In this document: in pieces, positions 63,168-64,000 of the stretch | How positions within the stretch are numbered: position 1 is the first letter of the stretch | How the letters are laid out: each line of letters begins with the position of its first letter | Assembly: GCF_016863475.1 (NCBI RefSeq) | Contig: NZ_BOOY01000038.1 | Location: 1-64,000 of the forward strand | DNA length: 64,000 nt | Source of the DNA: Spirilliplanes yamanashiensis | GTDB taxonomy: Bacteria; Actinomycetota; Actinomycetes; Mycobacteriales; Micromonosporaceae | Reading direction: 5' to 3' | Notes under the pieces: model-generated | The model's input: only the letters and a program-made list of their open reading frames with translations | Database searches by the model: none | What the model was told of the DNA's origin: nothing | Translations under genes and position numbers: made by a program

Positions 63168-63951
63168 CAGCTCCGGTCGGCGTGCGGCGCGGGGCCAGCC
63201 GGAACGCCGGCTGGTCCCCGCCGTGTCCGAGGGATTGTTCACCGTCGGTAGGGGGCGGACGGCGGCGCGGCTGTGGCGCAGGGACGCCAGCAGCTGCAGG
63301 CGGTCGGCGTCGGCGCTGCACGGTTCGGCGGTGAAGACGAGCAGGACCGGGCCGGGGGTGCCGGGCAGCGGGTACGTGTCCCAGTCCAGCACGATGTCAC
63401 CGACCTCCGGGACCCGGAACGTCTTGGTGCCGCTGACCGACTCGCGGACGTCGTGCCGGGCCCACCGCCGCCCGAACTCGGCGCTGCGGATCGTCAGCTC
63501 GCCGACGATCGCGGTGGCGCGCGGGTGGGTGGGGTGAGCCGGTCCGGCGGGTGGTCGCCCGGGTCGCCGAGCAGGGCCTGCGACAGGGGGTTCCAGTCGA
63601 GCAGGTCGAGGTGCCGGCCGAGGACGACCGCCGGGGTGTCCAGCACCCGCAGCGGCCGCCGGGTGCTGTCCGGGACGCGTTCCGGAGCGTGGTCGGCGCG
63701 GGCGGGCACCGGCCGGCGCGGGCGAGGGTGAACAGGTGCCGGCGTTCCTCGTCGCCGAGGGCGAGCGCGCCGGCCAGGGCGTCGAGGACGTCGTCGGACG
63801 GGCGCACCTCGCGGCCCTGCTCGATGCGCGGGTAGTAGTCGGTGCTCAGCCCGGCGAGCAGGGCCAGCTCCTCGCGGCGCAGCCCGATGACCTTGCGCCG
63901 GCCGCCCGGCTCCAGGCCGACGTCCCGTCTGCCGCCCGGCCGGGCGCCCAC
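63141..63951 (-). pseudogene. broken MmyB-type helix-turn-helix regulator
   Basis: Three reading frames together give a MmyB-family regulator. The first (from 63951) has the HTH GLRREELALLAGLSTDYYPRIEQGR to about 63715. The second (to about 63530) has VLDTPAVVLGRHLDLLDWNPL. The third (from about 63530) has THPRATAIVGELTIRSAEF, VRESVSGTKTF and VLDWDTYPLPGTPGPVLLVF. Two frame breaks, and about 30-40 residues missing between the second and third blocks, indicate a decayed gene rather than one sequencing slip. The N-terminus is also short. The third frame runs into the tRNA-Met gene, antisense. Confidence 0.75.
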
Positions 63952-64000
63952 GGTAGGTCTCGCAGACCCGGGCAGGCGGGTACGACCGGCCCGGCCCGGC

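Noticed and set aside
63127-63321. Minus-strand 64-codon frame ending GRTGLEPVTDRL
   Set aside because: Another antisense tRNA artefact, over tRNA-Met; it also overlaps the pseudogene.

Overview
This window is a very GC-rich stretch of an actinobacterial chromosome. The core gene order (hrcA-dnaJ-rsmE, phoH-ybeY-corC-era, recO-uppS, zur, glyS, dusB, dgt-dnaG), the frequent GTG starts with stop/start overlaps, and tRNA genes without encoded CCA all fit. Protein wording in PhoH, DnaJ, DusB and DnaG looks like Micromonosporaceae (Micromonospora/Actinoplanes/Dactylosporangium type), but the family assignment is an inference from memory. There is no CRISPR array, prophage, insertion sequence or large secondary-metabolite cluster.

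Layout. 1-8 kb: a DUF4870 membrane protein, CIRCE-controlled hrcA-dnaJ, rsmE, a short-chain dehydrogenase with a secreted protein, a HIT protein coupled to a serine hydrolase, then phoH-ybeY-corC-(degenerate deaminase)-era to 11.4 kb. 11.4-18.6 kb: an epimerase-like protein, an acyltransferase with a proline-rich tail, a drug-type MFS transporter, a DUF4097 lipoprotein, recO, uppS, a HAD phosphatase and a thiamine-binding protein. 18.6-24.5 kb: a VapBC toxin-antitoxin pair, a Tat-exported PHP phosphoesterase, and a TPP-riboswitch-controlled ykoE-ykoD-ykoC thiamine-precursor ECF transporter. 24.5-29.6 kb: a YraQ-type permease pair with a hydrolase, a DUF6328 protein and a long acyl-CoA dehydrogenase. 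29.6-34.1 kb (minus strand): a zinc operon, znuA-znuC-znuB-smtB-zur, preceded by a Zur box. 34-38 kb: small proteins, glyS, a large compound hairpin, and dusB.

38.1-41.6 kb holds the most unusual block: five minus-strand genes alternating DUF4388/PATAN-type proteins with Roadblock/LC7 proteins, without the GTPase, DUF742 protein or sensor kinase that accompany Roadblock proteins in actinobacterial conservons. 41.9-47.1 kb: a VOC protein, dgt, dnaG coupled to a conserved hypothetical and an ADP-ribosylglycohydrolase. 47.1-52.1 kb: an ABC-2 exporter whose ATPase and permease genes are separated by an opposite-strand MFS gene, then a YihY/BrkB protein. 52.1-61.0 kb: a ROK-regulated sugar ABC transporter with an oxidoreductase, an EboE-like TIM-barrel protein and a sugar phosphate isomerase/epimerase. 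61-64 kb: a YtxH protein, tRNA-Asn, an FAD oxidoreductase, tRNA-Met(CAT) and a broken MmyB-type regulator.

Regulation visible in the sequence: a perfect CIRCE, a TPP riboswitch, a Zur box, repeat operators at the ROK gene, and a recurring -10 element (TANNNT) placed 6-7 bases before the start codon of at least eleven genes, which points to widespread leaderless transcription.
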